From assembly GCA_942492555.1 (NCBI GenBank), contig CALOEX010000014.1:62001-126000 (forward strand): a stretch of 64,000 nt of DNA. Direction: 5' to 3'. This document shows positions 45,350 through 53,578 of the stretch, piece after piece. The position numbers and the translations under genes are program-made. Numbering within the stretch: position 1 is the stretch's first letter; each line of letters opens with the position of its first letter. The notes beneath the pieces are model-generated. The model was given only the letters and a program-made list of their open reading frames with translations. It was not told the DNA's origin and made no database searches. This DNA is from JBCCVH01 sp942492555. GTDB taxonomy: Bacteria; Bacteroidota; Bacteroidia; Cytophagales; Amoebophilaceae.

Positions 45350-46807
45350 CTAATATGCTTGAGCAAATAACACACGTTGTGTAGAAGGCTTACCACTATA
45401 GACACAATAACCTGCCTCTTTAGGAAAATCAAAAGGAATACAACGTATTGTAGCTTTTGTTTCTTCTTGAATAGCTAGCTCTGTAGCAGTTGTCCCATCC
45501 CAATGGGCCGCAATAAACCCTTTTTTGGTCTGCATAACTTCTTTAAACTCTTGAAACGTATCTACATAATACAAAGATTCTTGTTGGAAAGTCAATGCTT
45601 TTTCATACATGGCACACTGCATATTGCACAATGTTTGCTCAACATATGCTACTAGGTTATCCAAACCAACAAATTCTTTTACTCCTGTATCTCTACGCAC
45701 AACTTCAACAGTTTTATTTTTTATTTCATATGGACCAACACTCATACGCAAAGGAACTCCTTTTGCTTCATACTCGTTAAATTTCCAACCTGGATTATGC
45801 GTATCTCGAAGATCTAATTTTACATCGATGTTTTGGTCTTGTAGTTTTTTCGTTACTTCTAACGCATATGCATGCACGGTTTCATTTTCTATGCTTTTAT
45901 GGTAAATAGGTATCACAACTCCTTGAAAAGGTGCTATTTTCGGCGGAAGCACCAGGCCTTTTTCATCACCATGCACCATAATCAAAGCTCCTATCAAACG
46001 TGTTGTAGTACCCCAGGACGTACCCCATACATAGTCAAGTTGCCCCTTTTCATTGGTGAAAGAAACATCAAAAGCTTTAGCGAAATTTTGTCCTAAAAAG
46101 TGTGACGTCCCTAGTTGCAATGCTTTACCATCCTGCATCATTCCTTCCATGGTATAAGTATGAACAGCTCCTGAAAATTTTTCATGTTCTGTTTTTTCAC
46201 CAGCAATCAATGGTAAAGCTAGATTTTTCGAAAAGACAGCAACATAATTTTCTAACATTTTTAATGTATGAGATTTTGCCTCTTCTGCACTAGCATGTGC
46301 TGTATGCCCTTCTTGCCATAAAAATTCAAGCGTACGCAAAAAAGGACGTGTACGTTTTTCCCATCTCACTACATTAGCCCACTGATTCATAAGTAAGGGC
46401 AAATCTCTATATGATTGAATCCATTTACTAAAATGATCCCAAATAATGGTTTCCGATGTTGGGCGTACGACCAAAGGTTCCTGCAATGCTGCAGTTGGAT
46501 CTACAACAATGCCTTTGCCATCACTATGTAAACGATAGTGTGTAACAACTGCACACTCTTTGGCAAAACCATCTACATGCTGTTGTTCTTTAGAAAAGTA
46601 AGAAAGTGGTATAAACAAGGGGAAATAAGCATTTTGATGGCCTAGCATTTTGAATGAATCATCTAATAACCTTTTGATTTTTTCCCATAAAGCAAACCCA
46701 TAAGGCTTAAGCACAATACACCCACGTGTACTACTATGCTCTGCCAACCCTGCTTTGATAATAATTTCATTATACCAATCGGAAAAATTTTCTTTTTGTA
46801 TACCCAT
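45350..46807 (-). CDS. proS: Prolyl-tRNA synthetase (archaeal/eukaryote-like type)
   Basis: 485 aa, class II aaRS of the short ProS type without the YbaK-like editing insert. Motif 2 region in VVRPTSETIIWDHFSKWI and NVVRWEKRTRPFLRTLEFLW; QEGHTAH; motif 3 GTTTRLIGALIMVHGDEKGL; anticodon-binding domain from about residue 300 (KIAPFQGVVIPI). It charges tRNA-Pro. This type is normal in Bacteroidetes. It ends CVYSGKPSTQRVLFAQAY, the conserved C-terminal tyrosine of this subtype. Confidence 0.96.
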   Translation of the reverse strand: MGIQKENFSDWYNEIIIKAGLAEHSSTRGCIVLKPYGFALWEKIKRLLDDSFKMLGHQNAYFPLFIPLSYFSKEQQHVDGFAKECAVVTHYRLHSDGKGIVVDPTAALQEPLVVRPTSETIIWDHFSKWIQSYRDLPLLMNQWANVVRWEKRTRPFLRTLEFLWQEGHTAHASAEEAKSHTLKMLENYVAVFSKNLALPLIAGEKTEHEKFSGAVHTYTMEGMMQDGKALQLGTSHFLGQNFAKAFDVSFTNEKGQLDYVWGTSWGTTTRLIGALIMVHGDEKGLVLPPKIAPFQGVVIPIYHKSIENETVHAYALEVTKKLQDQNIDVKLDLRDTHNPGWKFNEYEAKGVPLRMSVGPYEIKNKTVEVVRRDTGVKEFVGLDNLVAYVEQTLCNMQCAMYEKALTFQQESLYYVDTFQEFKEVMQTKKGFIAAHWDGTTATELAIQEETKATIRCIPFDFPKEAGYCVYSGKPSTQRVLFAQAY

Positions 46808-46898
46808 AACTGTTTTTTAGCAAAAAATACTTGACCCAATATAGCAAAATTACAATTAAAAAAGCCCCTGAATTCTATAAAAACATACCTAGCATATC

Positions 46899-47612
46899 TT
46901 AATGCAAAAAATAATGGATAAGTATAGCTCCCATAGCACCTAAAATAACAAATAGCACTTGTTGTACACCTATTTTATGATGTGGATTAGATTCAAATAA
47001 AATCGTGCTAGCAATATGGAAAAGTGTACCGGTCGCTAATGCATTAATCACGATTAAATGATAACTGGATAACAAAGTAAAAGATTCACAATACCCATAA
47101 ACAACACAACCTAAGGGAGCTGCAATAGCAAACAAAAACAAGGCCAAAAATATATGAAGACGACTTTGTTTGTTGATATATAAAAATGATGTTAACGTAA
47201 ACGCAGCGGGTAACTTATGCAGCATAATGGCAATCCAAACATCAAAATCTACCTTGGGTAATATAATGCCTTCAATAAATGCATGTAAACACAGTGCTAC
47301 AACCAAACTTATAGAAGAACGTCCCCCTTGCGCAAGATGTCCATGGGCAACACTACCCCCAAAAACATCAAGAAAGAACTGAAGGAAAAAACCAATTAAC
47401 AAATAAATACCTATTGAAGTAACACCTTCATCGTGTGCTTTTTCAAACAATTCTGGTATCAAATGCACAATTGCTGTGCTAAACAAGTAACTTCCTGCAA
47501 AAGCGAGCACATAACTAAAGTGGTGTGACGACAAGCTAGGAAAAGCATACACTAAAATTCCACTACCCATAGTAACAACTATGAGCAATGGAATAAAAAT
47601 ATAATCGAACAT
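46899..47612 (-). CDS. ZIP-family metal transporter
   Basis: 237 aa with about eight hydrophobic segments. Signature ZIP helices: HLIPELFEKAHD, LCLHAFIEGIILPK (the H-x-x-x-E metal site) and IAIMLHKLPAAFTLTSFLY (HKxP). ZIP proteins import Zn2+, Fe2+ or Mn2+ into the cytoplasm. The histidine-rich loop is short (HGHLAQGG). Next to proS and recA but not evidently linked to either. With the ABC-3 permease at 57360 it is one of two metal importers in the window. Confidence 0.92.
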   Translation of the reverse strand: MFDYIFIPLLIVVTMGSGILVYAFPSLSSHHFSYVLAFAGSYLFSTAIVHLIPELFEKAHDEGVTSIGIYLLIGFFLQFFLDVFGGSVAHGHLAQGGRSSISLVVALCLHAFIEGIILPKVDFDVWIAIMLHKLPAAFTLTSFLYINKQSRLHIFLALFLFAIAAPLGCVVYGYCESFTLLSSYHLIVINALATGTLFHIASTILFESNPHHKIGVQQVLFVILGAMGAILIHYFLH

Positions 47613-47650
47613 ATTGCAATGATTAAAGGTTCATCATTGCTTGGCTTCCT

Positions 47651-49216
47651 TTATTTCATTTTCTTCGCACTTTTTTTCTTCATATCATCCATATTCTTTC
47701 CTTTCTTCATTTCATTCATCTTTTGCATAGCATTCATGTCTTTCATATCCTGCATAGCATTCATATTCATGGCATTCATACCTTGCATTTTATTCGTCTT
47801 CTTCATTTCGTTCATCTTTTGCATAGCATTCATGTCGTTCATATCCTGCATAGCATGCATATTCATGGCATTCATACCTTGCACATTATTCGTCTTCTTC
47901 ATTTCGTTCATCTTTTGCATAGCATTCATGTCGTTCATATCCTGCATATTCATGGCATTCATACCTTGCACATTATTCGTCTTCTTCATTTCATTCATCT
48001 TTTGCATAGCATTCATGTCGTTCATATCCTGCATAGCATGCATATTCATGGCATTCATACCTTGCATTTTATTCGTCTTCTTCATTTCATTCATCTTTTG
48101 CATAGCATTCATGTCGTTCATATCCTGCATAGCATGCATATTCATGGCATTCATACCTTGCATTTTATTCGTCTTCTTCATTTCGTTCATCTTATGCATA
48201 GCATTCATGTCATTCATTTTCTGCATAAGCTCACTTTGCATCTTCTCATTTTCTTTCATGTATTGAACAACAGCTTCTTTGCCTTGCCCCATACGTTTAC
48301 CTTCATAGGAAAACCAAGCACCTGATTTCTGAATAAGACCCAAAGATACTGCAATATCAACAATTTCCTCCATTTCTGCTATACCTTTTCCATATATGAT
48401 ATCAAACATAGCTTCTTTAAAAGGAGCTGCTAGCTTGTTTTTCACAACGCGCACCCTTGTCTTTTGACCTATTTTAACACCATCTTTATCTTTGATAGCA
48501 CCAATATTACGAATATCCAAACGCACAGACGCATGGTATTTCAAAGCATTGCCACCAGGCGTAACTTCTGAAGAACCAAACACAAAACCAATTTTATGAC
48601 GTAATTGGTTAATGAAAAGGCATATAACACCAGCCTTGTTGATAATAGCGGTAAGCTTACGCATAGCTTTTGACATCAACCGTGCTTGTCCAGCCATGTT
48701 ATGATCACCTATTTCTCCTTGAAGTTCAGCCTCTGGAATAAGTGCAGATACTGAATCTAATACAACAATACCTACTACTTCTGTTTTTATGCAATATTCT
48801 ATCACATCCAAAGCTTGCTCTCCATAATCAGGTTGACATATCAACATATTTTGAACATCGATCCCTAGCTGTTCCGCATAATTTTTGTCAAAAGCATGTT
48901 CCGTATCAACCAAAAGAGCCCTTTTACCACTCTTTTGCACATTAGCTATCGCATGCATTGCCAAAGTTGTCTTACCGGAAGCTTCAGGTCCAAAAATTTC
49001 AACAATACGCCCTTGGGGATATCCACCTGTTCCAAGTGCTATATTAAGCCCCACAGAACCTGTAGGAATGACAGGCACATTACTAATTTGTTTTTCTCCC
49101 AAATTCATGATGATACCCTTTCCATATTTTTTTTCTAAATATTGGAACATGATTTTCAATTGCGTAGCCATTGCTACTGCTGTTGTTTCATTTTGTATTT
49201 TTGCTTGTTGTTGCAT
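47651..49216 (-). CDS. recA: Recombinase RecA with Met/Asn-rich repeat tail
   Basis: 521 aa against a family norm of about 350. Residues 1 to about 325 are a normal RecA: Walker A GPEASGKTT at 76-84, DSVSALIPEAELQGEIGD, loop region MSKAMRKLTAIINKAG, INQLRHKIG, EVTPGGNALKYH. It then changes into a 188-residue tail made of five 32-residue repeats (one is 29) and a partial one, rich in Met, Asn and Lys, ending KKKSAKKMK. The usual acidic autoregulatory tail is missing. RecA drives strand exchange and SOS. The core looks functional; the effect of the tail is unknown. Confidence 0.95.
   Translation of the reverse strand: MQQQAKIQNETTAVAMATQLKIMFQYLEKKYGKGIIMNLGEKQISNVPVIPTGSVGLNIALGTGGYPQGRIVEIFGPEASGKTTLAMHAIANVQKSGKRALLVDTEHAFDKNYAEQLGIDVQNMLICQPDYGEQALDVIEYCIKTEVVGIVVLDSVSALIPEAELQGEIGDHNMAGQARLMSKAMRKLTAIINKAGVICLFINQLRHKIGFVFGSSEVTPGGNALKYHASVRLDIRNIGAIKDKDGVKIGQKTRVRVVKNKLAAPFKEAMFDIIYGKGIAEMEEIVDIAVSLGLIQKSGAWFSYEGKRMGQGKEAVVQYMKENEKMQSELMQKMNDMNAMHKMNEMKKTNKMQGMNAMNMHAMQDMNDMNAMQKMNEMKKTNKMQGMNAMNMHAMQDMNDMNAMQKMNEMKKTNNVQGMNAMNMQDMNDMNAMQKMNEMKKTNNVQGMNAMNMHAMQDMNDMNAMQKMNEMKKTNKMQGMNAMNMNAMQDMKDMNAMQKMNEMKKGKNMDDMKKKSAKKMK
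47654..48217. repeat. 96-bp coding minisatellite in recA
   Basis: Five tandem units of 96 bp (32 codons; the third is 87 bp) plus a partial sixth. The unit encodes MNDMNAMQKMNEMKK then TNKMQGMNAMNMHAMQD. Units differ at few bases (NKM versus NNV), so the array is young or kept alike. Both antisense and alternative frames are open by periodicity. Confidence 0.92.
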
Positions 49217-49457
49217 AGATATTTAATTTAGAGTTATACTATAATATAACTATTTTAAAAACCATAACAAAAAAAAGAATACAATTTTTTGCAGAACTTT
49301 GTCTTAAATAAGCATTCTTGTAAAAACAATTGAAAATTATACTTTTGTATGCAATGTTTTCCCTAAAATAAGTAGCTTTTCACATCATGTGTGTATATTT
49401 ATTTAAGTGTACCATAAAGGTGTAATGTTCTTTATATATATCATACATATTGACACG

Positions 49458-49580
49458 ATGATAACATGGATCAAGAAAAAACTACGTAGCTATTTTGGTT
49501 TTTCAGAAGGTGAAATCAACGGGACATTGGTGTTGCTTTTCATTATTACAATAGCAATTGCTATACCATTTTTCTATTGA
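49458..49580 (+). pseudogene. ComEA-type helix-hairpin-helix protein, N-terminal remnant
   Basis: 40 codons: MITWIKKKLRSYFGFSEGEI, then NGTLVLLFIITIAIAIPFFY and stop. YFGFSxxEINGxLxLLxL is the start of Bacteroidetes HhH (ComEA-like) membrane-anchored proteins; those continue with 200 or more residues of HhH repeats, which are absent here. It could be a degraded competence-type gene or a small peptide with only the anchor. Confidence 0.5.
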
Positions 49581-49702
49581 AACACGATTTCTATCGTAAA
49601 TCATAATAGGTTGTTTGCTATTTTGCATTTTATTGTTTAAATTTCTCCTCTAACTGCGAAACTCTTTGGAGACAAGTTGTTGTTAATTTAAAAACCACAT
49701 TA

Positions 49703-50659
49703 GTGAAAACACAAAAAATAGTTATGGTTCTGTTATTGTTCGGTGCATTAACAGGTATGTTGATACCCACAATACAAGCTACTTCAAAAAGCACCAACAC
49801 TGTGTTCGCTCAAGAAAAAAATGTAACCACTGTAGACTTCTTGAGTTTTGAACAACAAGTAGAGGTCGTTCGCATTATACACAAAATAGTTTGTCTAGTG
49901 TCCATTTCTGTTGCTTGCTATCAGTGGTGGAAGGCTATGAAGCAAAAGACATCTTTTGGCTACCAAGAATACCTCATATTGTTGCGATGTGTCTTCATAT
50001 CTGTAGCTTCGTTGATGCTTAGTAAGATTGTTTTCTATATTATCAAGCAAAACAAAGCAAACACAACAGAAGATAAAGGAGATAATGAATCGTCTCAATC
50101 ATCAGATAATGTTCATCGTGAGTTGGTTTCAGTAATAAAAGAAGAGCCTAATAATCCGCAAAAAAAAGTAACACGCATTACATTAGACGAAAAAAACGAG
50201 GCTTTCCTACTTGAAAATTTAAATCCAATGTCATGTCCATTAAATGATAGTACGTCTAACATTTTGTGGGGTTGTAGTTTACCTGCAAAAAATACCGTCA
50301 TTATCAGCAGAACCAAATCAAATGTTTCACGTATTACATGCAAAGCAACCACACAACACAATAATCAAGTAATCCCCTCATCTAGTACATCATTTGATCC
50401 TCCGATCAGTGACAACAATCCAGACGTTACGCGCAATTTTATATCACCTAACGAGTATCTAACAATGCAAGGAACACAATATAATAATCCAATTAATGGA
50501 ACTTGCACACAACAAGTAACTGTAGATACCTATGGGTTATATGTGATTCCTCAATTATTTGGATTAAAAAATCAGTGTACTAAAGCAATAACAGAGCCTT
50601 GGAAAAAGGCAATTAACGATCCTTCGTTGAGTTGCCGTCAACTTATTAAGACCTCCTAA
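49703..50659 (+). CDS. Uncharacterised membrane protein, 318 aa
   Basis: GTG start at 49703 puts KTQK before a signal-anchor (IVMVLLLFGALTGMLIPTI); no ATG fits as well. Two further hydrophobic segments at about residues 60-75 and 91-113 (VCLVSISVACYQWW, LRCVFISVASLMLSKIVFYI). The C-terminal 200 residues are Asn/Thr/Ser-rich and carry six cysteines, perhaps an extracytoplasmic domain with disulfides. Family not recognised. It stands alone between recA and the ribosomal pair, in an AT-rich gap on both sides. Confidence 0.65.
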   Translation: MKTQKIVMVLLLFGALTGMLIPTIQATSKSTNTVFAQEKNVTTVDFLSFEQQVEVVRIIHKIVCLVSISVACYQWWKAMKQKTSFGYQEYLILLRCVFISVASLMLSKIVFYIIKQNKANTTEDKGDNESSQSSDNVHRELVSVIKEEPNNPQKKVTRITLDEKNEAFLLENLNPMSCPLNDSTSNILWGCSLPAKNTVIISRTKSNVSRITCKATTQHNNQVIPSSSTSFDPPISDNNPDVTRNFISPNEYLTMQGTQYNNPINGTCTQQVTVDTYGLYVIPQLFGLKNQCTKAITEPWKKAINDPSLSCRQLIKTS

Positions 50660-50858
50660 ACATTGTTGTAAGGAAGTTTGTGTACAAAAAATACAAATAG
50701 GTTTAAATAGCTTTAATAAAAAGATGATATTTTCTCAAAGTACTTGTTCGGAAGCTCTAAACAAACACATTAAATTTTCTATGCTTACTAACATAAAAAA
50801 AGAATATTTTGCTGAAAGTTTTTATTGGGTGATATTTCCAAAAATGTTGAAAAAGCGC

Positions 50859-50866
50859 TAACTTTG
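50859..50866 (+). promoter_or_regulatory. Candidate -7 box for rplU-rpmA
   Basis: TAACTTTG matches TAnnTTTG, 37 nt before the rplU start. The -33 region around 50835 reads TTTC rather than TTTG. Confidence 0.4.
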
Positions 50867-50903
50867 TGGGATTTTAAAATGCAATCTTTTTGAAAAATAT
50901 ATC

Positions 50904-51236
50904 ATGAAAGCAAAAACACAAACAGCTGTTATCTCTATAGATGGCAAACAAGTTCCCGTAATAGAAGGGCAGTATCTATCCGTTGATTATCGTAATGTCC
51001 AAGTAGGCAGTGTATTACAGTTTAATGACGTTCTTGCTATTTTTGATGATAGTACAAATAGCATAGGAGCTCCTTATATCTCTAATGCCTCTGTGGAAGC
51101 AGAAGTGCTTGGACAGGCCAAGGGAGAAAAAGTCATTGTCTTTAAAAAAAAGAGGAGAAAAGGATATAAAGTTAAAAATGGATTTAGAAAAAAATATACC
51201 CAGGTTCTCATCAAAAAAATAACAAACAAAAATTAA
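50904..51236 (+). CDS. rplU: 50S ribosomal protein L21
   Basis: 110 aa. AVISIDGKQVPVIEGQYLSV corresponds to the usual AVIxxGGKQYxVxEG start of L21. FNDVLAIFDD, AEVLGQAKGEKVIVFKKKRR and GYKVKNGFRKKYTQVLI are conserved. The family's G-G in the N-terminus is D-G here, and the loop SIGAPYISNASV is standard. Forms an operon with rpmA (6 nt gap), as in most bacteria. Confidence 0.96.
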   Translation: MKAKTQTAVISIDGKQVPVIEGQYLSVDYRNVQVGSVLQFNDVLAIFDDSTNSIGAPYISNASVEAEVLGQAKGEKVIVFKKKRRKGYKVKNGFRKKYTQVLIKKITNKN

Positions 51237-51242
51237 TCCAAT

Positions 51243-51521
51243 ATGGCACATAAAAAGGGGGGTGGAAGTTCACGTAACAAAAAAAATCACCCCATAGGCA
51301 AAAGATTAGGAACAAAAAAAACTCACTTAGAACACATTCTACCAGGGCAAATCATCGTTCGCCAACGAGGCACAAAAATCTTTCCTGGAAAAAATGTTGG
51401 TTTGGGAAGAGACCACACCTGCTTTTCCAAAGCAGAAGGCTATGTGTTCTTCTCTAGAAAAAAAGGTAATGTGTTTGTTTCTGTGATTCCAACAGATGCT
51501 TTAGTAGAACAAAAAGCATAA
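51243..51521 (+). CDS. rpmA: 50S ribosomal protein L27
   Basis: 92 aa: MAHKKGGGSSRNKKNHPIGK, then VRQRGTKIFPGKNVGLGRDH and TCFSKAEGYVFFSRKKG. Family signature (G-x-I-x-x-R-Q-R-G-T-K) is present. The N-terminal tail reaches the peptidyl-transferase centre. NPIGKRLGTKKTH variant region differs slightly from the usual DSNGKRLGVK. Confidence 0.97.
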   Translation: MAHKKGGGSSRNKKNHPIGKRLGTKKTHLEHILPGQIIVRQRGTKIFPGKNVGLGRDHTCFSKAEGYVFFSRKKGNVFVSVIPTDALVEQKA

Positions 51522-51555
51522 GTTACTTACTTGATACTTTTTTAAAGGGATAATA

Positions 51556-52689
51556 ATGATAAAACTTATTATTGCAATATTAGCGTTGGGCTTAGGTTAT
51601 GGTGCTTATCATGAAGTAGTAACCATAAAATCCAAAAAAGAAGCTACGTTGCAAGACGAAAGAACAAATCTCCAAGAAGCAAGTATCAAAGAAAAGGCTA
51701 AACAACAAAATACGCATGAAAAAATTGTAGAGTATCTGCATTCTGGGCAGGTAAGTGTTGCACAGTTAAAAGTAGATTTGACACACAATTTATCTGATAA
51801 TGAACTGAGAAAAGGATTGCAAGGCGATGTTTTTGACGAAACAATGCTTAATCTGTTTATATCTCGATATATAGGTAATGCTTTGTTTGCTTTTTTTTTC
51901 TCTACCAATATTTATTTGATATTGCCTTTGATTTTTTCGGGAGCTAGCTCTCTTGTAATAACATCGCTACTTGCTTCTTTTAATATCTTTCGTACAACTC
52001 TTGCTACTACAGCATTAGAAGGCATTATATCTCAAAAACTTATGAGCTTTTTACTGCATAATAAATGGATCTTCCTGGCAATCAATGTGTATTTATTCTA
52101 TAAACTTTGGTGGGCATGCCGTACCCCAAGTTATTTAATGATTGCCTTAAATTCTTCCAACTACTACAATAAAGCACACAAAGAAAAGATTTGCAACTTT
52201 CTTGTAGACATCATGATAGAAAAAAATATTGATTTCACAAAATGTAATCTAGTAGTGGACAATATTTATGAAGCCTTGCAGGCCAAACAAGTCAAGAAAC
52301 AACTAAAGTATATTGAAAAGGAACTACCAAAAACTTATGAAGATACCTATTGGAACTATCTTTGGGCTTATTATCAAATCAAAATTATCTTTGAGTTTCT
52401 AATTAGAAAATCATGTTGCATTATTAAAAAAGTAACAGTCTTACATCTGGCTTACGAAGCAGATTTACCAAGTATTCAAAAGAAAATAGAATCCCATAGT
52501 CCACAAACAAAAGAACAGGTGGTGGGATTTAGTTTTAAAGATTCAGTTGTTGATATGCTACGTAATTTTAAGGAAGAAGAACAACTGTATATGTTAGTAC
52601 TTCAGGCACTCCGAACATTCTTTGTAGGAGCAATGCCTATACCTGATTATTTTTCACTTAAAAAACCAGCAGATTTTAAATCTGTATAA
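51556..52689 (+). CDS. Uncharacterised membrane protein, 377 aa
   Basis: N-terminal signal anchor (LIIAILALGLGYGAYH), then a Lys/Gln/Glu-rich stretch, a hydrophobic pair around residues 112-145 (NALFAFFFSTNIYLILPLIF) and another near 170-190. The C-terminal 190 residues are soluble and helical, with a run of aromatic residues (YEDTYWNYLWAYYQIKIIFE). No family is recognised. It follows rpmA by 34 nt, so it may be read from the same promoter, but the gene looks lineage-specific. Confidence 0.65.
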   Translation: MIKLIIAILALGLGYGAYHEVVTIKSKKEATLQDERTNLQEASIKEKAKQQNTHEKIVEYLHSGQVSVAQLKVDLTHNLSDNELRKGLQGDVFDETMLNLFISRYIGNALFAFFFSTNIYLILPLIFSGASSLVITSLLASFNIFRTTLATTALEGIISQKLMSFLLHNKWIFLAINVYLFYKLWWACRTPSYLMIALNSSNYYNKAHKEKICNFLVDIMIEKNIDFTKCNLVVDNIYEALQAKQVKKQLKYIEKELPKTYEDTYWNYLWAYYQIKIIFEFLIRKSCCIIKKVTVLHLAYEADLPSIQKKIESHSPQTKEQVVGFSFKDSVVDMLRNFKEEEQLYMLVLQALRTFFVGAMPIPDYFSLKKPADFKSV

Positions 52690-52750
52690 CCCATAAGGCA
52701 AACAGAAAATAAAATAGAAGGAGCAAGTTTTTACAATAAATATATGTACC

Positions 52751-53563
52751 ATGAATATAAGATCCCGTATTAATTTTACCATTGACAGATTTTTAAAACA
52801 AGTATTGACTTGGCATTGTTTTATTTATGTGTTTTGGCTAATTTCAATAGGGTTGATGGTCCTCTTTTTAGGAGATGCAGGTAGAGAAACCTACAATAAT
52901 TTTCGGCATTTTTTCATTTTACAACCCAGTGCTGTTTGGCAAAAACCATGGACAGTATTCACGTACGCCTTTGTGTTTTTATATGTTGAATTTTTCTACT
53001 TTTTGCATTTATTATTTTTATTGTACTTTTTTGGCTCAATTGTTATCAACATTCTGGGCAAACGCCACTTCATCATTATATACTTAACAGGCATCATTAT
53101 ATTAGGGGTTTTGTTTGTTCTTTGTAGCAATATTGTCCCCCTTTTGAAAGAAAAAAAAGATGAAATTCAAATTTCAACTCCACTTGGAGTCATATATGTA
53201 CTCATAGCCACCTCTATGGTATATGCACCCAATCGTAAAGAATATTTTTTCTTCTTACCTGCAAAATTAAAATATGTGGGTTGTTTCTTTTTGATTACTC
53301 CTTTGGTAGATATTGCAACGTATTATCAAAGTCCTGATGGCATCCATCAGTGCTTTATGAATCTTTTAGGTATTATGTACGGTATAGCATATGGATTATG
53401 CGTAAAACATGCAAAGTATCGGCAACAAAGTGAAAAAAGTACCTCACAGGGAAAATCTCTCATAAACATTGATGAAATATGGGAAAAAATGTCTCGCACT
53501 GGCTATGAATCCTTGACTCCCGAAGAAAAAGAACTGCTTTTCAAACAAAAAGATCGATCATAA
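52751..53563 (+). CDS. Rhomboid-like membrane protein without the catalytic serine
   Basis: 270 aa with about six membrane segments. It aligns by memory with the longer Bacteroidetes rhomboids: PWTVFTYAFVF in place of PWTLLTYMFLH, LYFFGSIVINILGKRHFIIIYLTGI, and the C-terminal IDEIWEKMSRTGYESLTPEEKELLFK. The GASGA catalytic segment reads STPLGVIYVL, without the nucleophile serine, and the GGHIAHLGGALFG helix reads DGIHQCFMNLLGIMYG, without the dyad histidine in its usual context. It is therefore probably a pseudoprotease (iRhom-like). Followed 15 nt later by the M16 peptidase. Confidence 0.8.
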   Translation: MNIRSRINFTIDRFLKQVLTWHCFIYVFWLISIGLMVLFLGDAGRETYNNFRHFFILQPSAVWQKPWTVFTYAFVFLYVEFFYFLHLLFLLYFFGSIVINILGKRHFIIIYLTGIIILGVLFVLCSNIVPLLKEKKDEIQISTPLGVIYVLIATSMVYAPNRKEYFFFLPAKLKYVGCFFLITPLVDIATYYQSPDGIHQCFMNLLGIMYGIAYGLCVKHAKYRQQSEKSTSQGKSLINIDEIWEKMSRTGYESLTPEEKELLFKQKDRS

Positions 53564-53578
53564 ACTACTGAGGATACA

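Noticed and set aside
47654..48217. CRISPR-like periodic repeats
   Set aside because: Units are directly adjacent, 96 bp, without unique spacers, and are in frame with RecA.
47619..48325. Two long plus-strand frames (about 200 codons each) opposite recA
   Set aside because: They exist because the 96-bp repeat has no stops in those frames; the proteins are monotonous (FFISFIFCIAFMSF or HSIHVVHIL type) and antisense to RecA.
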